From contig JAPDFW010000059.1 of assembly GCA_028826165.1 (NCBI GenBank), positions 294,501 to 358,500 of the forward strand: a DNA stretch of 64,000 nucleotides. The letters are read 5' to 3'. Source of the stretch: Anaeramoeba ignava. Its lineage: Eukaryota > Metamonada > Anaeramoebidae. The notes under the pieces are model-generated. The model worked only from the letters and a program-made list of their open reading frames with translations. It ran no database searches and was not told the origin of the DNA. A program made the position numbers and the translations under genes. Positions 36,101 to 47,800 of this stretch are shown here, piece by piece. The number at the start of each line of letters is the position of its first letter. The first letter of the stretch is position 1.

Positions 36101-36853
36101 ATTACAAATTTCTTTCAAATTGTTTTTTTGTGCATATAATAATGGTGAAACCCCATTTGGATCTTCAATATTAACTTGAACATTTTGACTTAAAATGAAA
36201 TTTAAACAATCAATATTTTCTTGTTCAACTGCATAATGTAAAGGTGTTTTTATTTCTGAAGAAAGTGAATCAAATGAAAATTTATATTTTGCAAATAATT
36301 TTAAGATATTTAAATTTTGATGAATTGTTGCAATATGAATTGGAAGATATCCTTTCCCATTAAAATAATTTTCAAATCCTTGATTATTTTTTAATAAAAT
36401 ATCACAAATATCTTCATCACCTGATTTGGATATTAAATGAATCGGTAAATTTCCATTTGAATCTTTTATTGGTTTAAGTGTAGGATCTCGAACTAAAACT
36501 TTAATACATTCTTTTCTGTTTAATTTTATTGCTAAAAGGATTGGAGTTCTTTATTTAATTTTAATTTTAATTTTATTTTTAATTTTATTTTTAATTTTAA
36601 TTTTAATTTTTTGGATTATTTAATTTGATTTTAAATTTTAATTTTTTTACAATTTTTCTTGATCTTGAATATTTATATTTGCTTTTTTTTCTTGTAAAAT
36701 TTTAATAAATTTAGGTCTATCATACTGAACTGAATAATGAAGTAATGAAAATCCTTTATTTCCAGCTTGAAAATCAGATCCAAATTGTGAAATTAAATTT
36801 TCGAAATCTTCAATTTTATTTTCAATAAAAATTTTATCAAATTGAACAATCAT
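30185..36853 (-). CDS. Ankyrin-repeat RhoGEF (DH-PH) with giant Asn/Gln/Glu tail
   Basis: Minus-strand exons 36853-36651, 36548-35995, 35910-35872 and 35266-30185, about 1,958 residues. Roughly eighteen ankyrin repeats come first (MTPLMLATRNGYTQVTKILI, MTPLHLACKSGFAMLVEKLL, GNTPLHTLI). The DH domain starts near residue 760: AVFELLEKEKNYCESISLLV, IGEILIK, YFRYNYEKYSSNFEQSQNF, then RPVQIIGHYRLLISEILKRT, the usual last DH helices. A PH domain follows (RQVFLLNNLLMICKIKKENL to LWIRKLNEQIQ). Then come about 520 residues of QQINENEN repeats and a short ordered C-terminus. DH-PH proteins load GTP on Rho-family GTPases at membranes. In the DH region the frame changes; removing one base of the T-run at 33513-33516 restores the DH motif and a total divisible by three. 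Start: the only ATG before the first ankyrin repeat, 224 bp from the divergent gene. Confidence 0.85.
30700..32385 (-). repeat. Coding repeat, QQINENENEQINQN units
   Basis: About 1.7 kb of 18-bp and 24-bp units based on ATTAATTTGTTGATTTTC (plus strand) encodes Gln-Ile-Asn-Glu-Asn in the RhoGEF gene. Because units are multiples of three, a second minus frame (Lys-Leu-Met-Lys-Ile) and a plus frame (Ile-Asn-Leu-Leu-Ile-Phe) are also open over nearly 580 codons; they are shadows. Confidence 0.92.
35267..35871 (-). repeat. RhoGEF intron, AATATTATTA array
   Basis: The intron between the third (39-bp) and fourth exons is filled by 9-11 bp ATTAAATATT/ATTGAATATT units. No unique sequence remains except near the splice sites. 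Confidence 0.92.
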
Positions 36854-37077
36854 TAATAATAAATTAAAAAATAAAAATTAATAATTAAAATTTGGATTTG
36901 AATTAAATTGAGATTTTGATTGAATTTTTTTCAATGATGATTCAGGTTTTTTTAATTGGTTTAGTAAAAATAAAAATAAAATAAGAAGAAAAATGAAAAT
37001 AAAAATTAAAATAAAAATTAAAAAAGATTATTTTTTTTTTTCATTTTTTTATTTTAATTTTTTTTTTGTAATTTAAA
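36854..37077. promoter_or_regulatory. Short divergent promoter region, RhoGEF and CH-PH genes
   Basis: A 224-bp gap between divergent ATGs of two cortex-type proteins. It is A/T-rich with a small mixed patch TTTCAATGATGATTCAGG at about 36930. A shared bidirectional promoter is likely by position; no known element is recognised. Confidence 0.45.
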
Positions 37078-40000
37078 ATGGAAAATGATTTACAAAATAT
37101 TGTAAATAAATGGATTGAATCTATTATGAATTCACCACTTATTCTTAAAAAAAACAAAAGAAAAGAACTTACAGTTCAACTTTGCGAATTAATGAATAAA
37201 ATTCAACCAAAATCAATTGGAAATATATTTTAGTATGTAATCTTCTTATTTAATTTAATTTAATTTAATTATTATTTTTTGAAAACATTTGAATATTATA
37301 ATTGAATTGAATAAAAAAAATAAAAAAAAAAAAAAAAAAAAATAAATCAACAGAAATTTTATGAACACTTTCAAACACTTCTTTTGATTGAATATTTATT
37401 CTTTTAATTTACAGTAATACACCAAAAGAAAATTTAAATAACTTTCTTCAATGTTCCAAACTTTATGGAGTGGAAGATGGAATAGTAGAAAATACTAACG
37501 ACATGACAGCAGAAAATTTCAATTTGAAAATCCTATTTATTTTATACAATCTTGGTCATATAGCAAATTCAAAAGGTTTCCATCCTTTAATACAGGAAAT
37601 GAAGCAATACATTCAAATCGATGTTTGTAGTGGAGAAGAAAGAAGTGCAACAATGTTTATTTATTTCTCCCCCAACAAGTTATTCCAATGCTTTATAACT
37701 TCAAATATATATTTCCAATTTATGGAATTGAAATTATTTCAAACGTTCAAGTTTGATTTACTTTCAAAAATTAACCAAAAAGAAAACAATATGAAACACA
37801 ATTTCTTTTTGTTTCATCAATACAAGTCATTTCCAGCATTTGTTATTTCTACTCCCAATTTCCAAACTTTAAAATCAACTGATTATATTGTGGATTGCAT
37901 TGAATTTGCCTGCTCAAAAAAATTATATTCAGAAGAGCAAAAAGGCTTATCTTCAATTATAAAATCAATCAAAAAAATGAACCAAAAACATGATTTAGCA
38001 ATTCCAAAACTTTTGGCTGAACAATATCTTATCGGAAATGAGAAGCAACATTTCTTGGTTCAATTTTCATCACAAAACGATTCAATTTCAAAATGGGGAA
38101 TATTGAATATTACAAGGAAAAAACTAGAAATATCATCATATTTTTCAAATATTTTCGACGAAAAATTTTCCAAATTTTCTGTAAACAAAGAAAGAAATAT
38201 CTCATATTCTTCTTAATTTATATTTTAATTAATTAAAAAAATTTTTATATTGTTTAGATTAAATTAAATTCCAAAAAAAAAAACTCCTTCAAAATTTCTC
38301 ATGAAACTACTAAAGAATCTCTTGAAATTAAAACACTCTCAAATTTCTTTTCCTTTATTATTTCCGAAATCATTATCCATCTTCGCCAAGCTTATTCCAA
38401 AGAATCAACAGAAAGTGCGGAAAAGGAAATTGATTTGAAACTAAACAAGCAAATCATTGTTAAGGAATCGCAGAAGATAATATCCAAATATTCCAATTTA
38501 TTTATGTCTTTAGATCAAACTCTAAACCAGGAAAAAACATTCTTTGTTCATTTGATCCAAAAGTTCCATTCTTTTCCAGCAAAAATCATTTTCTCTCAAA
38601 ACCATCTTATTCTTCAAATGGAAAATGAGGAAATTGATAAAGATGACTATATACACATTGAAATCAAAATAGATTCTCAAAACACATGCATATTGCTAAT
38701 CAGTTTTGTTGCTTTGAATCGGGGATATTTTGTTCTTGTTGATAATGAAGAAACTCAAGAAAATATCATTCTTTCTTTTTTATATTTCGAGCACATTTCA
38801 AAACAAAAAATTTCTCAGGATTTCGGAAAGATACAGAATGAAAATAAATTTTCTGAAGACGATTTCAATACAGTTTCTTTGTCATCTGATTTGGATGAAG
38901 AAACGTTCCGATTTAAAAATATCGAGGAAATTGAAAAAAAAAGCAAGAATATAGAAGAGAAAAAAATCAAAGAAATTAAAAAACAAGACTTAATCTATTC
39001 AAAAGTTGATGTTGTTGAGGATCAATGGACAGAAAATGAAGAATCATTAGAGAATTTATTTTTAACAGATAATGATTTTGGAGGAGAGGAAGCAAGACGA
39101 TATAGAATTTGAAATAAACAACGAAACATGGGACGATATTTCGCAAGAAGTTTTCCCTTTATTTATGAAACAGAACTCAATTTTTGATATTTTGTTATTA
39201 GATTCCCAACAAACAACTCCTAAAAATGCTATAATATCAATCGATCGCAAAGGATTCAAAATATACATTGAAAATGGGAACAAAAAATTCTTCTTTGATT
39301 CTTGTTTGTTTCTTTTTGTTCTATCTGTTTCGGGATACAAAGATGATCAAACACTTGTGAAAATTAAATTTGTGAAGAGGAATCAGACAAAAAGCGTTAA
39401 ATTCAAAACTCAAGACAAACAAAAGCGAGATGTTTTACTTTGCTTTTTCAGAATGATGAATTATTATAATGTTGATAATATTGAAAATATTCCCATTAAC
39501 GGAGCCATTTTAGGCAAAGATGTCGAGCAAGAATTCATCAAGATGTTCATTCTTTCAAACAAGAAGTTCTCTCATTTTACAACAAAAATTATTGATATCA
39601 TGCACCAAAATAGCAATCAACAATATGAATGTCTTTTAAGAATTTCGCTTAAATTCCTTTTATTAATGAACCTATCACAAACTTTTGCTTTCAACATACA
39701 AAACCAACTTGCAATGGTTTCAAGTGTGCAAAATCATCCAAGAAGAATGCAACTATTTTTGATTGTCAAGAAACAAAAACATCTAATTACACTCGAATTT
39801 CTTACTCAAGAACAAAATGAGTTGGCGATATCATTAATCCAATCGATCAAAAAATTTTCAAAAAAGAAAAACAAGAAAAAAATTTATAGCAAAATTTACA
39901 TCTCTTGAAGAATATAAACGAAAAAAATCCAAAAAAGTTCATTTCCAAAATATTCAAAATGAAAATACTTTTGATGAAGATAGTCAAAGCTCAAGTGAAG

Positions 40001-43000
40001 ATGAAGATGAAGATGAAAATCAAAATCAAAATCAAAATCAAAATCAAAATCAAAATATAAATCAAAAATATAAATAATAATAATAATAATATTGATGATA
40101 ACGACAGTGAATTGGAAATGCAAACCAATTTTGGATCCAAAGTTAATAATACTATTAGCAAAGATTCCAGAATAATTATTTCTTTTTTTAAAAAAAATCC
40201 CGAAAAGGATTTATCCTCTTTTTATATTCAACAACAATTAGCTATTCCAATCTCTTATTTTCCTTTATTATACAATGATATAAATTCACAATTAGCAAAA
40301 GAAGAAATTCAAAAAGAAATTCAGAAAGAGAAAGAGAAAGAAAAAGATCGAGAAGTAGAACAATTTATGGTTACTTTATTAGAAGATAACAATAAATTTC
40401 AGGCAATTCTTTCTTTTAACCCTGAGTTCATAGAAATAAAATATCAAGATGAAACAAAGCAGAATGAAAAACTATATTTACAAGAAGAGAAAATAAAAAT
40501 GATAATTCATCCAACAAAAAAAAATCGAATTATGTTTTGGAAAAATACAAACAAATACAAAATCATCATACTTGAAAAGGAAGAAACAAGAACAGCAATG
40601 GTTAATTCTTTTATTCGTTTAACAGCACCAAAAACAGCTCCGTTTTCTAACACCAAAAAAGTTAAAAATATTTACAGCAACTTCAAAAATGCATTTTTGA
40701 ATTTCATGGCTTCATTTCCTCAAAAAATTGCTCTTGAACCAGAAATCAATGCGAAAAGAAAAGACCCAAAAGCAAAGAGCTTATTCTGTCGGAATGAAGA
40801 TGAAGAGCACATAATTTATTCTCAGAAAATGGATTTTGAAAACAATGAGGATTATGATCAAGAAAATGAGATTATAAACCAAGAATTGCAACCACCAAAA
40901 AGCACTTTCTATGAATTTGAGTTGATGAATATTGCTCATTTTGAAGAAGAGCAAAAAGTTAAAATCTCGTTACATCAGCATTTCTTTAGTATCGAATTTA
41001 AAAATACCAAAATCGAAAGAGTGTATTCAATATATTCCCATTTGTGGTCTGCAATGACTCCCAACAAATCAAATACGGAGTTTCGTTTTCATATTGACGA
41101 ATATGATTTCATTCTTATTCGTCTTCCAAATTACGAAACACGAATCGGGTTTTTTTTCGATTTTTACTCCAAAAGAGACGAGAGCATCCGATACAAACAA
41201 AACCAAGAAAAATCAGCAAGATGCAAAATGGCTCATCTTGGAGAAACAAGTGATGTAAAGATTATTCTATATAGAGATTACTTCTTGATCAAAAAGAAAA
41301 AGGAGCATTATTTGTCTGCAGAATACACAAACGAAACTAAGATCATCAAGAAAAAAGACGCGAATTTAATTCTTCAATTCGGGAAATACAAAGAGATTCT
41401 TCTCAGTTTCCAGAACTCTGAAGATGCTCATGAGATAATGAAGACTTTCCAAACTTCCAAGATTTTGTTTTTGATGTATTGTCGATCAAGCAACAACGAA
41501 AACATCTTTTTTGAGTATCTTGTTTACAACCATATCCCAATAGGTTTTTCTTCGATCCAAATTTTTCCGGATCAGAAGTTTATTCTTCAACCTGATCTCC
41601 ATTATATCAAAATTTGTTTGGAATCTGAAGAAAATCCAAAAGAAGAAAGAATGGTTATTGAATACCCTCATTTCTGTCGAATGAAAATTGAAATTGATCG
41701 GATTTTTGATGTTTATTTTGCAAAGAAAGAAAGCAGAGAAACTTTTCTGAATTTGATTGAAAAAAATAGTGTAAAGAAAACAATACATTTTTTCATTGGA
41801 TTCCCAGGAAATTTCATTGAATCACCTGAAAAAAATGTGAAAATAACAGGTGAAATACTTGGATCAAAAACAAAGTCTCTGATCATAATTTCCCAGAAAG
41901 AAAAGGAACCAAAGGCACTGAACTTGTCAGAATTACAGATACTTTCCAATTCAAATAATCCTTTTTTGATCAAAATACAATTAAAGCAAACTCAGGCTCA
42001 AATATTTTTTTTGTTTGATTCTCTCGAGATTCGCACACAATTTACAGAGTTTTATCAACAAAATTTCAAATCTCTTGAAATTGGAAATGAAGACAATTCA
42101 AGGGTAAACAGTCAACAAGACAATCAAAAGATAATTTATAAAATTAGTTTTGTAAATGCAAAAGCACAAGTACTTTGTGAAGGTTTTTTGGAATTGGGTC
42201 ATGAAAAAATATTGAAAATCCAAAAAAAAAATCAAACTATTCAAAGAAAAATTGATTATAATTTAAGGATTTTGTGTTCCAAAAAAGATCCTGTATTTGC
42301 AAGAATTATTCTTACATTTTCCAATTCTCATCAAAAATCGATGTTTATTAAATTTGAAACATCTGAAGAAGCTTCTTTATTTTATGATAGGTTTGCAACA
42401 ATAAGAAATTTACCAGATGAACAAAATTTGAATCAAAATTTGAATGAAAATTTGAATAAAAATTTAAATCAAAATTCGAATAAAAATCGAAAATCAAAAT
42501 CAAAAACAAAATCAAAAACAAAATCAAAATGAAAGTGAAAGTGAAGATGAAAAAACGGATATTGTTGATCACAAAATAAGTATGTCAGATACAGATGATC
42601 CAGAACTTGAAGATGAAAAGCAATTATTAAATCAATTCAAAAACGATTTTGACACAAATACAACAGAAAAAAATTTCAAAATGTTTTTGAGTGAAGCTGC
42701 AATTTACAAACAAAAGAATTTAGATAAAGCCAGATTTTCAGGATCTGTTCTGAAAAATAAATCAGAAAGACAAGCTCTTATAGTTTTATTTGAAGGTTTT
42801 ATTTTTATTCGCTATTTAGTATCGAAATTTGAGGATTTGGAAATGGAAGCGTTTCAAATTGTGCAAACAAAATTATCTTCAGCTTCCAAAAACAATTTAG
42901 TTTTGAAGTCTTCAGTTTCCAAATCAAAAGTTATAATCAAATTTTCACAAGATTTGACAAAAATAAATTTTGCTAATCAATTTAAAAAAGCAAAAAAAAT

Positions 43001-44099
43001 GTTGAAAAAAGTGAAGAACAAAAAAAATCCAAAAGAAAAACACACATTTTTTGTTGAACTTATCGATCCATATTCAAATAGGAATTTATTTATGAAATTT
43101 ATTGTTTCGGAAGATAGTATTTTTTTGAAGTCTCATAAACAGAATATTTTTGAATTGGAAAATAATTTTGAATTGAATATTGAAGAAAAAAATAATTCCT
43201 TGATAAAATTAATCTTCAAAAGGGAAAATTCTGGATATTTATTACTTTTCCCAAGTTATCAAAAAGTACAAGAATTGAACCAATATGTGAATTCCATAAA
43301 AAAGGAAATCGAAACAAATGATATTTCTATAAACCGAACTTTTTCAAGTGGATTCAAAAATGTTGTTAATTCAGGATCTATTTTTAATGTGATTTTTCTA
43401 AAATCAACACATAAATTTGAGTCTCAAAAAAGAAAAATCCAAATTAATAACGGAAAAGTAATCATTTTGAATCGAGATGATCAAGTTGAAGATGAGATTG
43501 AAATTTTGGGTAATTCAGAAGTTTCAATCCACACTTCTAAAAAAAAGATTCTAAAAGCTAAAATTTCAAATTGGGAATTGATTTTGCAATTTGAAACCAA
43601 ATTTCTTTGTGGTACTTTTACTAGTTTGTTTAATAATGAGAAGATGAAAGTAAGAAATTTAAATGCACCAGTTTTTTCTGTAGAATTTATGCAATTACCT
43701 CAAATAACACGTGAAAAAGGAAAGATTGAATGTTTATATAAAATATTTCAATTTACTTTTGAAAAAAAGAACTTAATTAAAATGTATGATTATAAAGCAG
43801 ATTCATTAAAAATTCAAAGTCATCCAGAATATAAAAAAATTATTAGTTTTCAATATGAAACTGATCCAATTTTTAAAATTCATTTTTCATCAGAAAAACA
43901 AGCAAAATCATTTATTGAAATTATAATTTCCAAAAGAGATGAAAATTCCAATGAAGATGAAAATGAAAATGAAAATGAAAATGAAAATGAAAATGAAAAT
44001 GGAAATGAAAATGAAAATGGAAATGGAAATGAAAATGAAAATGAAAATGGAAATGAAAATGAAGATGAAAATGAAAATTCAAATTCAAATCAAAATTAA
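37078..44099 (+). CDS. Calponin-homology protein with a long array of PH-like units
   Basis: Exons 37078-37232, 37415-38180 and 38258-44099, about 2,250 residues. Residues 1-105 read as a CH domain: ENDLQNIVNKWIESI, LTVQLCELMNKIQP, ENLNNFLQCSKLYGVED, FNLKILFILYNLGHIA. CH domains bind actin or act in cytoskeletal signalling. The rest is a series of at least twelve units of about 90-130 residues, each with a beta-rich core and a closing helix (KTFFVHLIQKFHSFPAKIIF; HFLVQFSSQNDSISKWGILN; FFVELIDPYSNRNLFMKFIV; PVFSVEFMQLP). The pattern suggests divergent PH-like folds; this is inference from strand pattern. Acidic linkers and a NENENGN tail are present. Four one-base excess shifts interrupt the last exon, at about 39079-39096, 39876-39882, 40064-40068 and 42490-42493; removing them makes the total divisible by three and joins all units. 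I know no named family with this layout. Confidence 0.7.
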
Positions 44100-44821
44100 A
44101 ATTAAAATTAAAATGAAATATTAAAATGAAAATGAAAATGAAAATGAAAATTCAAATTCAAATCAAAATTAAAATTAAAATTAAAATGAAAATTAAATAT
44201 TAAAATTCAAATCAAAATTAAAAACTATAATTCAAATTAAAATTCAAATTAAAATGAAAATGAAAATGAAAATGAAAATTCAAATTCAAATCAAAATTAA
44301 AATTAAAATTAAAAACTATAATTCAAATCAAAATTAAATATTAAAATTAAAATGAAGATGAAAATGAAAATGAAGATGAAAATGAAGATGAAAATTAAAA
44401 CTAAAATTAAAATTAAAACTAAAATTAAAATGAAAATGAAAATGAAAATGAAAATAAAAATTAAAATTCAAATTAAAATTAAATATTAAAATGAAAATTA
44501 AAATGAAAATGAAAATGAAAATGGAAATGGAAATGAAAATGAAAATGGAAATGAAAATGAAAATGAAAATGAAAATGAAAATGAAAATGAAAATGAAAAT
44601 GAAAATGAAAATGAAAATGAAAATGAAAATTAAAATGAAAATGAAAATGAAAATGAAAATGAAAATGGAAATTAAAATGAAAATTAAAATGAAAATGAAA
44701 ATGAAAATGAAAATGAAAATGGAAATGGAAATGAAAATTAAAATTCAAATTAAAATTAAAATGAAAATGAAATTGAAAATTAAAAATGAAAATTCATTTA
44801 AAATTAAAATTGAATTTAAAT
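43930..44821 (+). repeat. AAAATG hexamer array over the CH-PH gene end and its 3' gap
   Basis: GAAAATGAAAATGGAAATG hexamers encode the Glu-Asn tail and then continue for 720 bp past the TAA at 44099, mixed with AAAATTAAAATTCAAAT blocks, up to the last codon of the convergent Furry-like gene at 44822. The Lys-Met and His-Phe frames in it are artefacts of the hexamer. Confidence 0.9.
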
Positions 44822-47800
44822 TTAAAAATCAAAAGAAGAAATAATTGATTCAACAAGTGTTTTAAAATAAATTGATTCTTGATTTTCTATTCTTTCATTT
44901 TCATTTTCAGATTCAATTATATTTTCATTTTGAATTTGATTTTCATTTTGGTTTTCATTTTGATTTATATTTTCATTTTGATTTTGATTTTGATTTGAAA
45001 CTGAATGAGGAAGAAAATTAAAAGTTTTTTCAAAATGATTAAAAGAAAAATGGAAAAGAAAAGCAAGTAATTTTTGAGATCTTTCTGCAATTATTGGATT
45101 TTCAGAAGTTGATGAATGATGTAAATATTCAGCAAGTATTTGCATTGTTTGTTTCCCATTTTTTTTTGTGAAATTTGCAGATTTTTCCAAATTGATTTGA
45201 ATTGGAATCAAAGAAAATAAATCTAAAATTAATGCAATTTTTTGTTGTTCGTTTTGATAATTTTTGGATTGATTTTCTTGAGAAACCAAAATATTTGTTA
45301 TCAAAAGAAGTAAATAAGGAAATCTATTTTTGAAGAATTTGTGAATTTGTTCCAAAACATTTCTAAGAAATTTACTATTTTGTTCAGCAGAAGGTTTTTC
45401 CAATTTCGTTAATTCATCAAAACTTATAAAAATTTCACGAAATTTATCAAGAATATTTTGAGTATTTGAATCAAAATAGAGTTTTGTTTCATTATAAAAT
45501 TGTATAACAAATTCATGAGAGATTGAAGAAAGAATAATCATTGAATGAAGAAGAATAACAAGCATTAAAAGATCGTTTTCAGTCTGCAAATTGTGTTCAA
45601 ACCATAACAGAAAGTTTTGAAGAACCAGAACAATTTGATTGAGTGATTCAAAAGCGGATATTTGTTCAGTGAATAAAAGTGCGATTATGGATGCAAAATT
45701 TTTGGGTTCTTCATCATGGATTCCTTCTTGGAAATTATTTGAGAAAAGAATCTCCATTTGAGGAAATGAAGTATTTTCTGAATTTGAACTTGTGTTTGTG
45801 ATGATTTTTTGGAATATTGATATTGCATCTTCAAAGAATGATTTATGAAATAAAAGTGATCCTGCAAATTGTGAAATTAAACTTAATGAAGAAGAAGATA
45901 TTTTTTCATTGATAAAATATTGCAAAATGATAAGAATTTGATTTTGTAATGATTTTTCTTTTTCTTTTTCTTTTTCTTTTTCTTTTTCTTTTTCTTTTTG
46001 ATTCGAATCAAAGAATAATAGGATTAATTTTTGTATTTCCTTTTCTGAAAGTTTGGATTTACAAAATGCAAATAAATTAAGTGCGTTAAGTGATTGAATA
46101 TTATTATTAGATTTTGATAAACAAGAAAATGCAATTTTTGAACATTTTTCAGTAATATTTAGATCGAATTTTTCGAATATGATGAACATTTCCTCAAAAA
46201 TTTTTTTGTTTTTTTCTGAAAATTGAATCAAGGATAATGGTTGAGGGTTTTGTGTAAAAAGGGATTTAAGAGAATCAAAGAAAATGTTTTGAGGGTTTTT
46301 TTGGATATTATTTTTATCATCAACATCTATATCAACAACATCGATATCAACATCATTAATTATTTGGTTATTATTATTATTATCGATATGAATTTGATTT
46401 TGATTTATATTTTGATTTATATTTTGATTTATATTTTGATTTATATTTTGATTTATATTTTGATTTATATTTTGATTTATATTTTGATTTATATTTTGAT
46501 TTATATTTTGATTTATATTTTCATTTTCATCAAGACTAATTATTTGATGTTCAATTTGGTTTTGATCATCAATATTAATCATTTGAATTTCATTTTCATT
46601 TTCATTTTCATTTTCACTTAGATTTTGAATTTTGAATTTTGATTTTGAATTTTATTTTGATTTTGATTTATATTTTGATTTTGATTTTGATTTTCATTTT
46701 GATTTTGATTTTCATTTTGATTTTCATTAAATTGATTTTGATTTGAACGTTGTGTTTCATCCAATTTTTCAAACCAATATCCATATTCAATTGCACCTGT
46801 TTTTAAAGGTTTAAAAGAGTTCCACTCATATTCATTTTTCAAAGATTTCAAAAATAACATTGCTTGGAAATATTCTTCCTTTGATTTAGCAGCTTGAAAA
46901 ATAAGAGAATTAATAATATTATAAATTATATTGTTAGAAATAGGACTTCCAGGATGATTTACAATGCAATAAAATAATATTTTGGGTAAATAATGTATTG
47001 AATAATTTGGATATTCAATTACAATATTTGATAAAAGAATCAAAACAGCATCTTCATAATCGCAATGAAGATCAACTTTATCTTGAATCCATTTGCGAAA
47101 TTTGGGTGTTTCTTCAGGAGGTTCATCAAATAAAGTCAGATGATCCAAAAGAAAATCAATAACAAATTTGGAGTTTTCTTGGCAAAGACTTAAGAAAATA
47201 AAATTGATCAAAGGAAAAGAATAAATTGTTTTTGTTTTGATGCTTGCTGTTAAAATATCCAGAATAAATGATAAAACAAAAGTCCATTTTTGCTGGATTT
47301 GATCATCTTTTTTTTCGGTTTGGGAAAAAATTGTCAATTTGGAAGAATCAAACAAAGAAACCCAAAAAGAAGATAATTGCTTGACAAGCAAAGAAGATTC
47401 AAAAAGATCTTTTGAAATGAGAATCATTGCGTTAAGGATAGAAGATTGTTGATGATGATCGAAGTTGAGGTTTTCAAGAAAACGGAAGTTGCGGATCCAA
47501 GGCTTTAAAATTTCAATCAAGTTCCATTTCGTTTCTGGATTGAAAATGGGGAAGATTTTAGCGAAATGGATAATTACTGATTCAGTGAATTTCGGGAAAG
47601 AAAGAGAAATTGAATGGGAATAAAGCAAGGCAATGTGAATATTTGAGTCTGAATTTTGATGAGGAACTGAGAAGAGAAATTTAGAGTTTTCATTTTGAGG
47701 ACGAAGTGGATGCTTTTCAAGATGTGCGAGATAATAAACTAAGGAGGAAATCTTTTTGAATATCTTGTTATTTAGCGAGGAAAGATGAATCAGGATGAAA

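Noticed and set aside
39072-42582. Four small separate PH-like genes
   Set aside because: Adjacent frames overlap or abut within 50 bp, coding sequence continues upstream of each supposed ATG, and one-base corrections make one continuous frame.
44479-44844. His-Phe and Lys-Met repeat frames
   Set aside because: AAAATG hexamer microsatellite in the 3' gap; no unique residues and no start context.
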